The notes below the pieces were generated by a model, which saw nothing but the letters and a program-made list of their open reading frames with translations, ran no database searches and was not told the origin of the DNA. From NCBI GenBank assembly GCA_964016885.1, contig OZ024741.1, positions 415,537,081 through 415,601,080 on the forward strand: a stretch of 64,000 bases of DNA, read 5' to 3'. This DNA is from Eledone cirrhosa. Lineage: Eukaryota > Mollusca > Cephalopoda > Octopoda > Eledonidae. This document shows positions 1 through 14,627 of the stretch, one piece after another. The position numbers were made by a program, and so were the translations under genes. Every line of letters begins with the position of its first letter. Positions within the stretch are counted from its first letter, which is position 1.

Positions 1-3000
1 AGTTGTCTTAACCCTTTAGTTACCAGTCTAGTCAACACTGACCAGCACTATTATCTACAGTTGTCGTAACATTTTAGTTACCAACCTGGTCAACACTTAC
101 CAGGACTATTACTTACAGTTGTCTTAACCCTTTAGTTACCAACCTGGTCAACACTTACCACGACTATTACCTAGAGTTGTCTTAACCCTTTAGTTACCAA
201 CCTGGTCAACACTAACCAGGACTATTACCTACAGTTGTCTTAACACTTTAGTTACCAACCTGGTCAACACTAACCAGGACTATTACCTACAGTTGTCTTA
301 ACCCTTTAGTTACCAACCTGGTCAACACTTACCAGGACTATAACCTACAGTTCTCTTAACCCTTTAGTTACCAGTCTGGTCAACACTGACCAGCACTATT
401 ATCTACAGTTGTCGTAACCCTTTAGTTACCAACCTGGTCAACACTGACCAGGACTATTACCTACAGTTGTCTTAACCCTTTAGTTACCAACCTGGTCAAC
501 ACTGACCAGAACTATTACCTACAGTTGTCTTAACCCTTTAGTTACCAACCTGGTCAACACTAACCAGGACTATTACCTACAGTTGTCTTAAACCTTTAGT
601 TTCCAACCTGGTCAACACAGACCAGGACTATTACCTACAGTTGTCTTAACCCTTTAGTTACGAACCCAGTCAACACTAACCAGGACGATTACCTACAGTT
701 CTCTTAACCCTTTAGTTACCAACCTGGTCAACACTGACCAGCACTATTATCTACAGTTGTCTTAAGCCTTTAGTTAACAGTCTGGTCAACACTGACCAGC
801 ACTATTATCTACAGTTGTCTTAACCCTTTAGTTACCAGTCTAGTCAACACTGACCAGCACTATTATCTACAGTTGTCGTAACACTTTAGTTACCAACCTG
901 GTCAACACTTACCAGGACTATTACTTACAGTTGTCTTAACCCTTTAGTTACCAACCTGGTCAACACTTACCATGACTATTACCTAGAGTTGTCTTAACCC
1001 TTTAGTTACCAACCTGGTCAACACTAACCTGGACTATTACCTACAGTTGTGTTAACCCTTTAGTTACCAACCTGGTCAACACCAACCAGGACTATTACCT
1101 AAAGTTGTCTTAACACTTTTGTTACCAACCTGGTCAACACTAACCAGGACTATTACCTACAGTTGTCTTAACCCTTTAGTTACCAACCTGGTCAACACTT
1201 ACCAGGACTATAACCTACAGTTCTCTTAACCCTTTAGTTACCAGTCTGGTCAACACTGACCAGCACTATTATCTACAGTTGTCTTAACCCTTTGGTTACC
1301 AACCTGGTCAACACTAACCAGGACTATTATCTACAGTTGTCGTAACACTTTAGTTACCAACCTGGTCAACACTTACCAGGACTATTACCTACAGTTGTCT
1401 TAACACTTTAGTTACCAACCTGGTCAACACTTACCAGGACTATTACCTACAGTTGTCTTAACCCTTTAGTTACCAACCTGGTCAACACGGACCAGGACTA
1501 TTACCTACAGTTGTCGTAACCCTTTAGTTACCAACCCAGTCAACACTAACCAGGACTATTACCTACAGTTGTGTTAACCCTTTAGTTACCAACCTAGTCA
1601 ACACTAACCAGGACTATTAACTACAGTTGTCTTAACCCTTTAGTTACCAACCTGGTCAACATTGACCAGGACTATTACCTACAGTTGTCTTAACCCTTTA
1701 GTTACCAACCTGGTCAACACTGACCAGGACTATTACCTACAGTTGTCTTAACCCTTTAGTTACCAACCTGGTCAACACTAACCAGGAATATTATCTACAG
1801 TTGTGTTAACCCTTTAGTTACCAACCTGGTCAACACTAACCAGGACTATTACCTACAGTTGTCTTAAACCTTTAGTTTCCAACCTGGTCAACACAGACCA
1901 GGACTATTACCTACAGTTGTCTTAACCCTTTAGTTACCAACCCAGTCAACACTAACCAGGACGATTACCTACAGTTCTCTTAACCCTTTAGTTACCAACC
2001 TGGTCAACACTGACCAGCACTATTATCTACAGTTGTCTTAAGCCTTTAGTTAACAGTCTGGTCAACACTGACCAGCACTATTATCTACAGTTGTCTTAAC
2101 CCTTTAGTTACCAGTCTAGTCAACACTGACCAGCACTATTATCTACAGTTGTCGTAACATTTTAGTTACCAACCTGGTCAACACTGACCAGGACTATTAC
2201 CTACAGTTGTCTTAACCCTTTAGTTACCAACCTGGTCAACACTGACCAGAACTATTACCTACAGTTGTCTTACCCCTTTAGTTACCAACCTGGTCAACAC
2301 TAACCAGGACTATTACCTACAGTTGTCTTAACCCTTTAGTTACCAATCTGGTCAACACTAACCAGGACTATTACCTACAGTTGTCTTAACCCTTTAGTTA
2401 CCAACCTGGTCAAAACTAACCAGGACTATTATCTACAGTTGTCTTAACCCTTTAGTTACCAACCCAGTCAACACTAACCAGGACTATTACCGACAGTTGT
2501 CTTAACCCTTTAGTTACCAACCCAGTCAACACTAACCAGGACTATTACCTACAGTTGTCTTAACGCTTTAGTTATCAACCTGGTCAACACTAACCAGAAC
2601 AATTACCTACAGTTGTCTTAACCCTTTAGTTATCAACCTGGTCAACACTGACCAGGACTATTACCTACAGTTGTCTTAACCCTTTAGTTACCAACCTGGT
2701 CAACACTAACCAGGGCTATTACCTACATTTTTCTTAACCGTTTAGTTACCAACCTGGTCAACACTGACCAGGACTATTACCTACAGTTGTCTTAACCCTT
2801 TAGTTACCAACCTGGTCAACACTGACCAGGAATATTACCTGCAGTTGTCTTAACCCTTTAGTTACCAACCTGGTCAACACTGACCAGCACTATTATCTAC
2901 AGTTGTCTTAAGCCTTTAGTTAACAGTCTGGTCACACTGACCAGCACTATTATCTACAGTTGTCTTAACACTTTAGTTACCAACCTGGTCAACACTTACC

Positions 3001-6000
3001 AGGACTATTACCTACAGTTGTCTTAACCCTTTAGTTACCAACCTGGTCAACAATAACCAGGACTATTACCTACAGTTGTCTTAACCCTTTAGTTACCAAC
3101 CTGGTCAACACTGACCAGGACTATTACCTACAGTTGTCTTAACCCTTTAGTTACTAACCTGGTCAACACTGACCAGGACTATTACCTACAGTTGTCTTAA
3201 CCCTTTAGTTACCAACCTGGTCAACACTAACCAGGACTATTACCTACAGTTGTCTTAACCCTTTAGTTACCAGTCTGGTCAACACTAACCAGGACTATTA
3301 CCTACAGTTGTCTTAACCCTTTAGTTACCAACCTGGTCAACACTTACCAGGACTATTACCTACAGTTCTCTTAACCCTTTAGTTACCAGTCTGGTCAACA
3401 CTGACCAGCACTATTATCTACAGTTGTCTTAACCCTTTGGTTACCAACCTGGTCAACACTGACCAGCACTATTATCTACAGTTGTCGTAACCCTTTAGTT
3501 ACCAACCTGGTCAAAACTGACCAGGACTATTACCTACAGTTGTCTTAACCCTTTAGTTACCAACCTGGTCAACACTGACCAGAACTATTACCTACAGTTG
3601 TCTTAACCCTTTAGTTACCAACCTGGTCAACACTAACCAGGACTATTACCTACAGTTGTCTTAACCCTTTAGTTACCAATCTGGTCAACACTAACCAGGA
3701 CTATTACCTACAGTTGTCTTAACCCTTTAGTTACCAACCTGGTCAAAACTAACCAGGACTATTACTTACAGTTGTCTTAACCCTTTAGTTACCAACCTGG
3801 TTAACACTGACCAGGACTATTACCTACAGTTGTCCTAACCCTTTAGTTACAAACCTGGTCAACACTGACCAGGACTATTACCTAAAGTTGTCTTATTCCC
3901 TTTAGTTACCAGTCTGGTCAACACTAACCAGGACTATTACCTACAGTTGTCTTAACCCTTTAGTTACCAGTCTGGTCAACACTAACCAGGACTATTACCT
4001 ACAGTTGTCTTAACCCTTTAGTTACCAACCTGGTCAACACTTACCAGGACTATTACCTACAGTTCTCTTAACCCTTTAGTTACCAGTCTGGTCAACACTG
4101 ACCAGCACTATTATCTACAGTTGTCTTAACCCTTTGGTTACCAACCTGGTCAACACTGACCAGCACTATTATCTACAGTTGTCGTAACCCTTTAGTTACC
4201 AACCTGGTCAAAACTGACCAGGACTATTACCTACAGTTGTCTTAACCCTTTAGTTACCAACCTGGTCAACACTGACCAGAACTATTACCTACAGTTGTCT
4301 TAACCCTTTAGTTACCAACCTGGTCAACACTAACCAGGACTATTACCTACAGTTGTCTTAACCCTTTAGTTACCAATCTGGTCAACACTAACCAGGACTA
4401 TTACCTACAGTTGTCTTAACCCTTTAGTTACCAACCTGGTCAAAACTAACCAGGACTATTACTTACAGTTGTCTTAACCCTTTAGTTACCAACCTGGTTA
4501 ACACTGACCAGGACTATTACCTACAGTTGTACTAACCCTTTAGTTACAAACCTGGTCAACACTGACCAGGACTATTACCTAAAGTTGTCTTATTCCCTTT
4601 AGTTACCAGTCTGGTCAACCCTGACCAGCACTATTATCTACAGTTGTCTTAACCCTTTAGTTACCAGTCTGGTCAACACTGACCAGGACTATTACCTACA
4701 GTTGTCGTAACACTTTAGTTATCAACCTAGTCAACACTAACCAGGACTATTATCTACAGTTGTCGTAACACTTTAGTTACCAACCTGGTCAACACTTACC
4801 AGGACTATTACCTACAGTTGTCTTAACACTTTAGTTACCAACCTGGTCAACACTTACCAGGACTATTACCTACAGTTGTCTTAACCCTTTAGTTACCAAC
4901 CTGGTCAACACGGACCAGGACTATTACCTACAGTTGTCGTAACCCTTTAGTTACCAACCCAGTCAACACTAACCAGGACTATTACCTACAGTTGTGTTAA
5001 CCCTTTAGTTACCAACCTAGTCAACACTAACCAGGACTATTAACTACAGTTGTCTTAACCCTTTAGTTACCAACCTGGTCAACATTAACCAGGACTATTA
5101 CCTACAGTTGTCTTAACCCTTTAGTTACCAACCTGGTCAACACTGACCAGGACTATTACCTACAGTTGTCTTAACCCTTTAGTTACCAACCTGGTCAACA
5201 CTAACCAGGAATATTATCTACAGTTGTGTTAACCCTTTAGTTACCAACCTGGTCAACATTAACCAGGACTATTACCTACAGTTGTCTTAAACCTTTAGTT
5301 TCCAACCTGGTCAACACAGACCAGGACTATTACCTACAGTTGTCTTAACCCTTTAGTTACCAACCCAGTCAACACTAACCAGGACGATTACCTACAGTTC
5401 TCTTAACCCTTTAGTTACCAACCTGGTCAACACTGACCAGCACTATTATCTACAGTTGTCTTAAGCCTTTAGTTAACAGTCTGGTCAACACTGACCAGCA
5501 CTATTATCTACAGTTGTCTTAACCCTTTAGTTACCAGTCTAGTCAACACTGACCAGCACTATTATCTACAGTTGTCGTAACATTTTAGTTACCAACCTGG
5601 TCAACACTTACCAGGACTATTACTTACAGTTGTCTTAACCCTTTAGTTACCAACCTGGTCAACACTTACCACGACTATTACCTAGAGTTGTCTTAACCCT
5701 TTAGTTACCAACCTGGTCAACACTAACCAGGACTATTACCTACAGTTGTCTTAACACTTTAGTTACCAACCTGGTCAACACTAACCAGGACTATTACCTA
5801 CAGTTGTCTTAACCCTTTAGTTACCAACCTGGTCAACACTTACCAGGACTATAACCTACAGTTCTCTTAACCCTTTAGTTACCAGTCTGGTCAACACTGA
5901 CCAGCACTATTATCTACAGTTGTCGTAACCCTTTAGTTACCAACCTGGTCAACACTGACCAGGACTATTACCTACAGTTGTCTTAACCCTTTAGTTACCA

Positions 6001-9000
6001 ACCTGGTCAACACTGACCAGAACTATTACCTACAGTTGTCTTAACCCTTTAGTTACCAACCTGGTCAACACTAACCAGGACTATTACCTACAGTTGTCTT
6101 AAACCTTTAGTTTCCAACCTGGTCAACACAGACCAGGACTATTACCTACAGTTGTCTTAACCCTTTAGTTACCAACCCAGTCAACACTAACCAGGACGAT
6201 TACCTACAGTTCTCTTAACCCTTTAGTTACCAACCTGGTCAACACTGACCAGCACTATTATCTACAGTTGTCTTAAGCCTTTAGTTAACAGTCTGGTCAA
6301 CACTGACCAGCACTATTATCTACAGTTGTCTTAACCCTTTAGTTACCAGTCTAGTCAACACTGACCAGCACTATTATCTACAGTTGTCGTAACACTTTAG
6401 ATACCAACCTGGTCAACACTTACCAGGACTATTACTTACAGTTGTCTTAACCCTTTAGTTACCAACCTGGTCAACACTTACCATGACTATTACCTAGAGT
6501 TGTCTTAACCCTTTAGTTACCAACCTGGTCAACACTAACCTGGACTATTACCTACAGTTGTGTTAACCCTTTAGTTACCAACCTGGTCAACACTAACCAG
6601 GACTATTACCTAAAGTTGTCTTAACACTTTTGTTACCAACCTGGTCAACACTAACCAGGACTATTACCTACAGTTGTCTTAACCCTTTAGTTACCAACCT
6701 GGTCAACACTTACCAGGACTATAACCTACAGTTCTCTTAACCCTTTAGTTACCAGTCTGGTCAACACTGACCAGCACTATTATCTACAGTTGTCTTAACC
6801 CTTTGGTTACCAACCTGGTCAACACTAACCAGGACTATTATCTACAGTTGTCGTAACACTTTAGTTACCAACCTGGTCAACACTTACCAGGACTATTACC
6901 TACAGTTGTCTTAACACTTTAGTTACCAACCTGGTCAACACTTACCAGGACTATTACCTACAGTTGTCTTAACACTTTAGTTACCAACCTGGTCAACACG
7001 GACCAGGACTATTACCTACAGTTGTCGTAACCCTTTAGTTACCAACCCAGTCAACACTAACCAGGACTATTACCTACAGTTGTGTTAACCCTTTAGTTAC
7101 CAACCTAGTCAACACTAACCAGGACTATTAACTACAGTTGTCTTAACCCTTTAGTTACCAACCTGGTCAACATTGACCAGGACTATTACCTACAGTTGTC
7201 TTAACCCTTTAGTTACCAACCTGGTCAACACTGACCAGGACTATTACCTACAGTTGTCTTAACCCTTTAGTTACCAACCTGGTCAACACTAACCAGGAAT
7301 ATTATCTACAGTTGTGTTAACCCTTTAGTTACCAACCTGGTCAACACTAACCAGGACTATTACCTACAGTTGTCTTAAACCTTTAGTTTCCAACCTGGTC
7401 AACACAGACCAGGACTATTACCTACAGTTGTCTTAACCCTTTAGTTACCAACCCAGTCAACACTAACCAGGACGATTACCTACAGTTCTCTTAACCCTTT
7501 AGTTACCAACCTGGTCAACACTGACCAGCACTATTATCTACAGTTGTCTTAAGCCTTTAGTTAACAGTCTGGTCAACACTGACCAGCACTATTATCTACA
7601 GTTGTCTTAACCCTTTAGTTACCAGTCTAGTCAACACTGACCAGCACTATTATCTACAGTTGTCGTAACATTTTAGTTACCAACCTGGTCAACACTTACC
7701 AGGACTATTACTTACAGTTGTCTTAACCCTTTAGTTACCAACCTGGTCAACACTTACCACGACTATTACCTAGAGTTGTCTTAACCCTTTATTTACCAAC
7801 CTGGTCAACACTAACCAGGACTATTACCTACAGTTGTCTTAACACTTTAGTTACCAACCTGGTCAACACTAACCAGGACTATTACCTACAGTTGTCTTAA
7901 CCCTTTAGTTACCAACCTGGTCAACACTTACCAGGACTATAACCTACAGTTCTCTTAACCCTTTAGTTACCAGTCTGGTCAACACTGACCAGCACTATTA
8001 TCTACAGTTGTCGTAACCCTTTAGTTACCAACCTGGTCAACACTGACCAGGACTATTACCTACAGTTGTCTTAACCCTTTAGTTACCAACCTGGTCAACA
8101 CTGACCAGAACTATTACCTACAGTTGTCTTAACCCTTTAGTTACCAACCTGGTCAACACTAACCAGGACTATTACCTACAGTTGTCTTAAACCTTTAGTT
8201 TCCAACCTGGTCAACACAGACCAGGACTATTACCTACAGTTGTCTTAACCCTTTAGTTACCAACCCAGTCAACACTAACCAGGACGATTACCTACAGTTC
8301 TCTTAACCCTTTAGTTACCAACCTGGTCAACACTGACCAGCACTATTATCTACAGTTGTCTTAAGCCTTTAGTTAACAGTCTGGTCAACACTGACCAGCA
8401 CTATTATCTACAGTTGTCTTAACCCTTTAGTTACCAGTCTAGTCAACACTGACCAGCACTATTATCTACAGTTGTCGTAACACTTTAGTTACCAACCTGG
8501 TCAACACTTACCAGGACTATTACTTACAGTTGTCTTAACCCTTTAGTTACCAACCTGGTCAACACTTACCATGACTATTACCTAGAGTTGTCTTAACCCT
8601 TTAGTTACCAACCTGGTCAACACTAACCTGGACTATTACCTACAGTTGTGTTAACCCTTTAGTTACCAACCTGGTCAACACTAACCAGGACTATTACCTA
8701 AAGTTGTCTTAACACTTTTGTTACCAACCTGGTCAACACTAACCAGGACTATTACCTACAGTTGTCTTAACCCTTTAGTTACCAACCTGGTCAACACTTA
8801 CCAGGACTATAACCTACAGTTCTCTTAACCCTTTAGTTACCAGTCTGGTCAACACTGACCAGCACTATTATCTACAGTTGTCTTAACCCTTTGGTTACCA
8901 ACCTGGTCAACACTGACCAGGACTATTACCTACAGTTGTCGTAACACTTTAGTTATCAACCTAGTCAACACTTACCAGGACTATAACCTACAGTTCTCTT

Positions 9001-12000
9001 AACCCTTTAGTTACCAGTCTGGTCAACACTGACCAGGACTATTACCTACAGTTGTCTTAACCCTTTGGTTACCAACCTGGTCAACACTGACCAGGACTAT
9101 TACCTACAGTTGTCGTAACACTTTAGTTATCAACCTAGTCAACACTTACCAGGACTATAACCTACAGTTCTCTTAACCCTTTAGTTACCAGTCTGGTCAA
9201 CACTGACCAGCACTATTATCTACAGTTGTCTTAACCCTTCGGTTACCAACCTGGTCAACACTAACCAGGACTATTATCTACAGTTGTCGTAACACTTTAG
9301 TTACCAACCTGGTCAACACTTACCAGGACTATTACCTACAGTTGTCTTAACACTTTAGTTACCAACCTGGTCAACACTTACCAGGACTATTACCTACAGT
9401 TGTCTTAACCCTTTAGTTACCAACCTGGTCAACACGGACCAGGACTATTACCTACAGTTGTCGTAACCCTTTAGTTACCAACCCAGTCAACACTAACCAG
9501 GACTATTACCTACAGTTGTGTTAACCCTTTAGTTACCAACCTAGTCAACACTAACCAGGACTATTAACTACAGTTGTCTTAACCCTTTAGTTACCAACCT
9601 GGTCAACATTGACCAGGACTATTACCTACAGTTGTCTTAACCCTTTATTTACCAACCTGGTCAACACTGACCAGGACTATTACCTACAGTTGTCTTAACC
9701 CTTTAGTTACCAACCTGGTCAACACTAACCAGGAATATTATCTACAGTTGTGTTAACCCTTTAGTTACCAACCTGGTCAACACTAACCAGGACTATTACC
9801 TACAGTTGTCTTAAACCTTTAGTTTCCAACCTGGTCAACACAGACCAGGACTATTACCTACAGTTGTCTTAACCCTTTAGTTACCAACCCAGTCAACACT
9901 AACCAGGACGATTACCTACAGTTCTCTTAACCCTTTAGTTACCAACCTGGTCAACACTGACCAGCACTATTATCTACAGTTGTCTTAAGCCTTTAGTTAA
10001 CAGTCTGGTCAACACTGACCAGCACTATTATCTACAGTTGTCTTAACCCTTTAGTTACCAGTCTAGTCAACACTGACCAGCACTATTATCTACAGTTGTC
10101 GTAACATTTTAGTTACCAACCTGGTCAACACTTACCAGGACTATTACTTACAGTTGTCTTAACCCTTTAGTTACCAACCTGGTCAACACTTACCACGACT
10201 ATTACCTAGAGTTGTCTTAACCCTTTAGTTACCAACCTGGTCAACACTAACCAGGACTATTACCTACAGTTGTCTTAACACTTTAGTTACCAACCTGGTC
10301 AACACTAACCAGGACTATTACCTACAGTTGTCTTAACCCTTTAGTTACCAACCTGGTCAACACTTACCAGGACTATAACCTACAGTTCTCTTAACCCTTT
10401 AGTTACCAGTCTGGTCAACACTGACCAGCACTATTATCTACAGTTGTCGTAACCCTTTAGTTACCAACCTGGTCAACACTGACCAGGACTATTACCTACA
10501 GTTGTCTTAACCCTTTAGTTACCAACCTGGTCAACACTGACCAGAACTATTACCTACAGTTGTCTTAACCCTTTAGTTACCAACCTGGTCAACACTAACC
10601 AGGACTATTACCTACAGTTGTCTTAACCCTTTAGTTACCAATCTGGTCAACACTAACCAGGACTATTACCTACAGTTGTCTTAACCCTTTAGTTACCAAC
10701 CTGGTCAAAACTAACCAGGACTATTACCTACAGTTGTCTTAACCCTTTAGTTACCAACCCAGTCAACACTAACCAGGACTATTACCTACAGTTGTCTTAA
10801 CCCTTTAGTTACCAACCTGGTCAACACTGACCAGGACTATTACCGACAGTTGTCTTAACCCTTTAGTTACCAACCCAGTCAACACTAACCAGGACTATTA
10901 CCTACAGTTGTCTTAACGCTTTAGTTATCAACCTGGTCAACACTGACCAGAACAATTACCTACAGTTGTCTTAACCCTTTAGTTATCAACCTGGTCAACA
11001 CTGACCAGGACTATTACCTACAGTTGTCTTAACCCTTTAGTTACCAACCTGGTCAACACTAACCAGGGCTATTACCTACATTTTTCTTAACCGTTTAGTT
11101 ACCAATCTGGTCAACACTGACCAGCACTATTATCTACAGTTGTCTTAAGCCTTTAGTTAACAGTCTGGTCACACTGACCAGCACTATTATCTACAGTTGT
11201 CTTAACACTTTAGTTACCAACCTGGTCAACACTTACCAGGACTATTACCTACAGTTGTCTTAACCCTTTAGTTACGAACCTGGTCAACAATAACCAGGAC
11301 TATTACCTACAGTTGTCTTAACCCTTTAGTTACCAACCTGGTCAACACTGACCAGGACTATTACCTACAGTTGTCTTAACCCTTTAGTTACTAACCTGGT
11401 CAACACTGACCAGGACTATTACCTACAGTTGTCTTAACCCTTTAGTTACCAACCTGGTCAACACTAACCAGGACTATTACCTACAGTTGTCTTAACCCTT
11501 TAGTTACCAGTCTGGTCAACACTAACCAGGACTATTACCTACAGTTGTCTTAACCCTTTAGTTACCAACCTGGTCAACACTTACCAGGACTATTACCTAC
11601 AGTTCTCTTAACCCTTTAGTTACCAGTCTGGTCAACACTGACCAGCACTATTATCTACAGTTGTCTTAACCCTTTGGTTACCAACCTGGTCAACACTGAC
11701 CAGCACTATTATCTACAGTTGTCGTAACCCTTTAGTTACCAACCTGGTCAACACTAACCAGGACTATTACCTACAGTTGTCTTTACCCTTTAGTTACCAA
11801 TCTGGTCAACACTAACCAGGACTATTACCTACAGTTGTCTTAACCCTTTAGTTACCAACCTGGTCAAAACTAACCAGGACTATTACTTACAGTTGTCTTA
11901 ACCCTTTAGTTACCAACCTGGTTAACACTGACCAGGACTATTACCTACAGTTGTCCTAACCCTTTAGTTACAAACCTGGTCAACACTGACCAGGACTATT

Positions 12001-13872
12001 ACCTAAAGTTGTCTTATTCCCTTTAGTTACCAGTCTGGTCATCCCTGACCAGCACTATTATCTACAGTTGTCTTAACCCTTTAGTTACCAGTCTGGTCAA
12101 CACTGACCAGCACTATTATCTACAGTTGTCTTGACCCTTTAGTTACCAGTCTGGTCAACACTGACCAGGACTATTACCTACAGTTGTCGTAACACTTTAG
12201 TTATCAACCTAGTCAACACTAACCAGGACTATTATCTACAGTTGTCGTAACACTTTAGTTACCAACCTGGTCAACACTTACCAGGACTATTACCTACAGT
12301 TGTCTTAACACTTTAGTTACCAACCTGGTCAACACTTACCAGGACTATTACCTACAGTTGTCTTAACCCTTTAGTTACCAACCTGGTCAACACGGACCAG
12401 GACTATTACCTACAGTTGTCGTAACCCTTTAGTTACCAACCCAGTCAAAACTAACCAGGACTATTACCTACAGTTGTCTTAACCCTTTAGTTACCAACCT
12501 AGTGAACACTAACCAGGACTATTATCTACATTTTTCTTAACCGTTTAGTTACCAAACTGGTCAACACTGACCAGGACTATTACCTACAGTTGTCTTAACC
12601 CTTTAGTTACCAACCTGGTCAACACTGACCAGGACTATTACCTACAGTTGTCTTAAACCTTTAGTTTCCAATCTGGTCAACACTGACCAGGAATATTACC
12701 TGCAGTTGTCTTAACCCTTTAGTTACCAACCTGGTCAACACTGACCAGGACTATTGCCTAAAGTTGTCTTAACCCTTTAGTTAAGTTACCAACCTGGTCA
12801 ATACTGACCAGAACTATTACCTACAGTTGTCTTAACCCTTTAGTTACCAACCTGGTCAACACTGACCAGGACTATTACCTACAGTTGTCTTGACTCTTTA
12901 GTTTCCAACCTGGTCAACACTGACCAGGACTATTACCTACAGTTGTCTTAACCCTTTAGTTACCAGTCTGGTCAAACCTGACCAGCACTATTATCTACAG
13001 TTGTCTTAACCCTTTAGTTACCAGTCTGGTCAACACTGACCAGCACTATTATCTACAGTTGTCTTGACCCTTTAGTTACCAGTCTGGTCAACACTGACCA
13101 GGACTATTACCTACAGTTGTCGTAACACTTTAGTTATCAACCTAGTCAACACTAACCAGGACTATTATCTACAGTTGTAACACTTTAGTTTCCAACCTGG
13201 TCAACACTTACCAGGACTATTGCCTACAGTTGTCTTAACACTTTAGTTACCAGCCTGGTCAACACTTACCAGGACTATTACCTACAGTTGTCTTAACCCT
13301 TTAGTTACCAACCTGGTCAACACTGACCAGGACTATTACCTACAGTTCTCTTAACCCTTTAGTTACCAACCTGGTCAACACTGACCAGGACTATTACCTA
13401 CAGTTGTCTTAACCCTTTAGTTACCAGTCTGGTCAACACTGACCATCACTATTATCTACAGTTGTCTTAACCCTTTAGTTACCAACCTGGTCAACACTGA
13501 CCAGCACTATTATCTACAGTTGTCGTAATCCTTTAGTTACCAACCTGGTCAACACTAACCAGGACTATTACCTACAGTTCTCTTAACCCTTTAGTTACCA
13601 GTCTGGTCAACACTGACCATCACTATTATCTACAGTTGTCTTAACCCTTTAGTTACCAACCTGGTCAACACTGACCAGCACTATTATCTACAGTTGTCGT
13701 AATCCTTTAGTTACCAACTTGGTCAACACTAACCAGGACTATTACCTACAGTTGTCTTAACCCTTTAGTTACCAACCTGGTCAACACTAACCAGGACTAT
13801 TACCTACAGTTGTGTTAACCCTTTAGTTACCAACCTGGTCAACACTGACCTGGACTATTACCTACAGTTGTC
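1..13872. repeat. 58-bp satellite array, about 239 copies, with higher-order repeats
   Basis: Consecutive copies of the same monomer start at 1, 59, 117 and so on, giving a 58-bp period that holds almost to 13872. The array is cut by the left window edge, so its full length is unknown. Each monomer starts with TTAACCCTTTAGTTACCA and has an imperfectly conserved dyad whose best form is CCTGGTCAACACTGACCAGG (8-bp arms, 4-nt spacer). Variant monomers recur in fixed order: the variant reading ccagtctagtc starts at 23, 835, 2111, 5534, 6346, 7622, 8434 and 10058. No stretch looks coding. Because the first kleisin exon seen (14628) starts inside a codon, the array probably lies in an intron of that gene. 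Confidence 0.97.
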
Positions 13873-14101
13873 TTAACCCTTTAGTTTCCAACCTGGCCCA
13901 AACCAGCTCTGGTTTTATGAAATAAAGTCACCCATTTTAAAGGTTTCCAATTTAAATTCAAATATTCCAACATAATTTTATATCAGAGTTTTACATTAAG
14001 TTACTATCTTAGTATTTAAATAATTAATAATTTTAGTAAATCCCTCAAAATTCTTCATTAATTAATTGAAACAATTGAAAATATGGTAATGAAAGGGTTA
14101 A
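13873..14101. mobile_element. piggyBac-type MITE fused to the satellite edge
   Basis: The segment starts with TTAACCCTTTAGTTTCCA and ends with TGGTAATGAAAGGGTTAA, which are inverted repeats of each other with three mismatches and carry TTAA at both outer ends. TTAA target duplication with a CCC..GGG terminus is the signature of piggyBac-superfamily elements. The 229-bp interior is AT-rich and non-coding. Its left end is also the last, truncated monomer of the 58-bp satellite. The alternative is that the left TIR is only an array remnant and the right TIR a coincidence. Confidence 0.6.
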
Positions 14102-14177
14102 TGGATGCTTGAATACAAGTGGCTAAACTGGAGTTCCTCCGAAGGGGCTTTGGAGTAACGTTACTTGATAGAATGTG

Positions 14178-14453
14178 TAGCTCAGAGATGAGAAAGTCAC
14201 TCCAGATAGAGCTGATACTTATCCCAATTGAGAGATCACAGCTCTGATACTAAGGACATGTGGTTAGAATGTCTCAAGAAAGAATCGCTGGACAGGTTTT
14301 ACTGGCAAAACCAAACGACAGGGGACCCAGGGGTAGACCCAGAGCAAGATGGTTGGATAACATTCTTGAGCTTGGCTGGTCTCCCTTGGGGATCCAGCCA
14401 GATCAGTTGGAGATGGCTGCTTAAGACAGGACCCACTGGAAGCGTTTGAGGGC
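14178..14453 (+). pseudogene. LINE reverse-transcriptase C-terminal relic
   Basis: One frame reads GHVVRMSQERIAGQVLLAKP, then a GRPRARWLDNI motif and an LxxAAxDRTHWKRLRAL tail, the usual C-terminal layout of many non-LTR retrotransposon proteins. The frame has two stops just before the GHV motif (the W of the usual RW.GH appears as TGA) and a TAA in the AA*DRTHW segment, so it is dead. It is a different family from the (CAT)n-tailed LINEs elsewhere in the window. From 14454 to 14627 I see nothing recognisable. Confidence 0.55.
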
Positions 14454-14627
14454 TCTATCCCAATGACCCTCTCAGGAATAAGTGGGCACCAGTACGACCA
14501 CTTTACAGGATGGACTGGGTGCTTTTAGTCATGGCACCAGTACAACCACCATTAATACTTTATTAAATTTCACAACTATAATTATTTTGTGATATTGTAA
14601 AAGTGGTTCTATCTTCTATATTGGTAG

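Noticed and set aside
1..13872. TTAACCC in each satellite monomer, resembling telomeric TTAGGG/CCCTAA.
   Set aside because: It occurs once per 58 bp and is better explained by the TTAA plus CCCTTT end of a piggyBac-type MITE.
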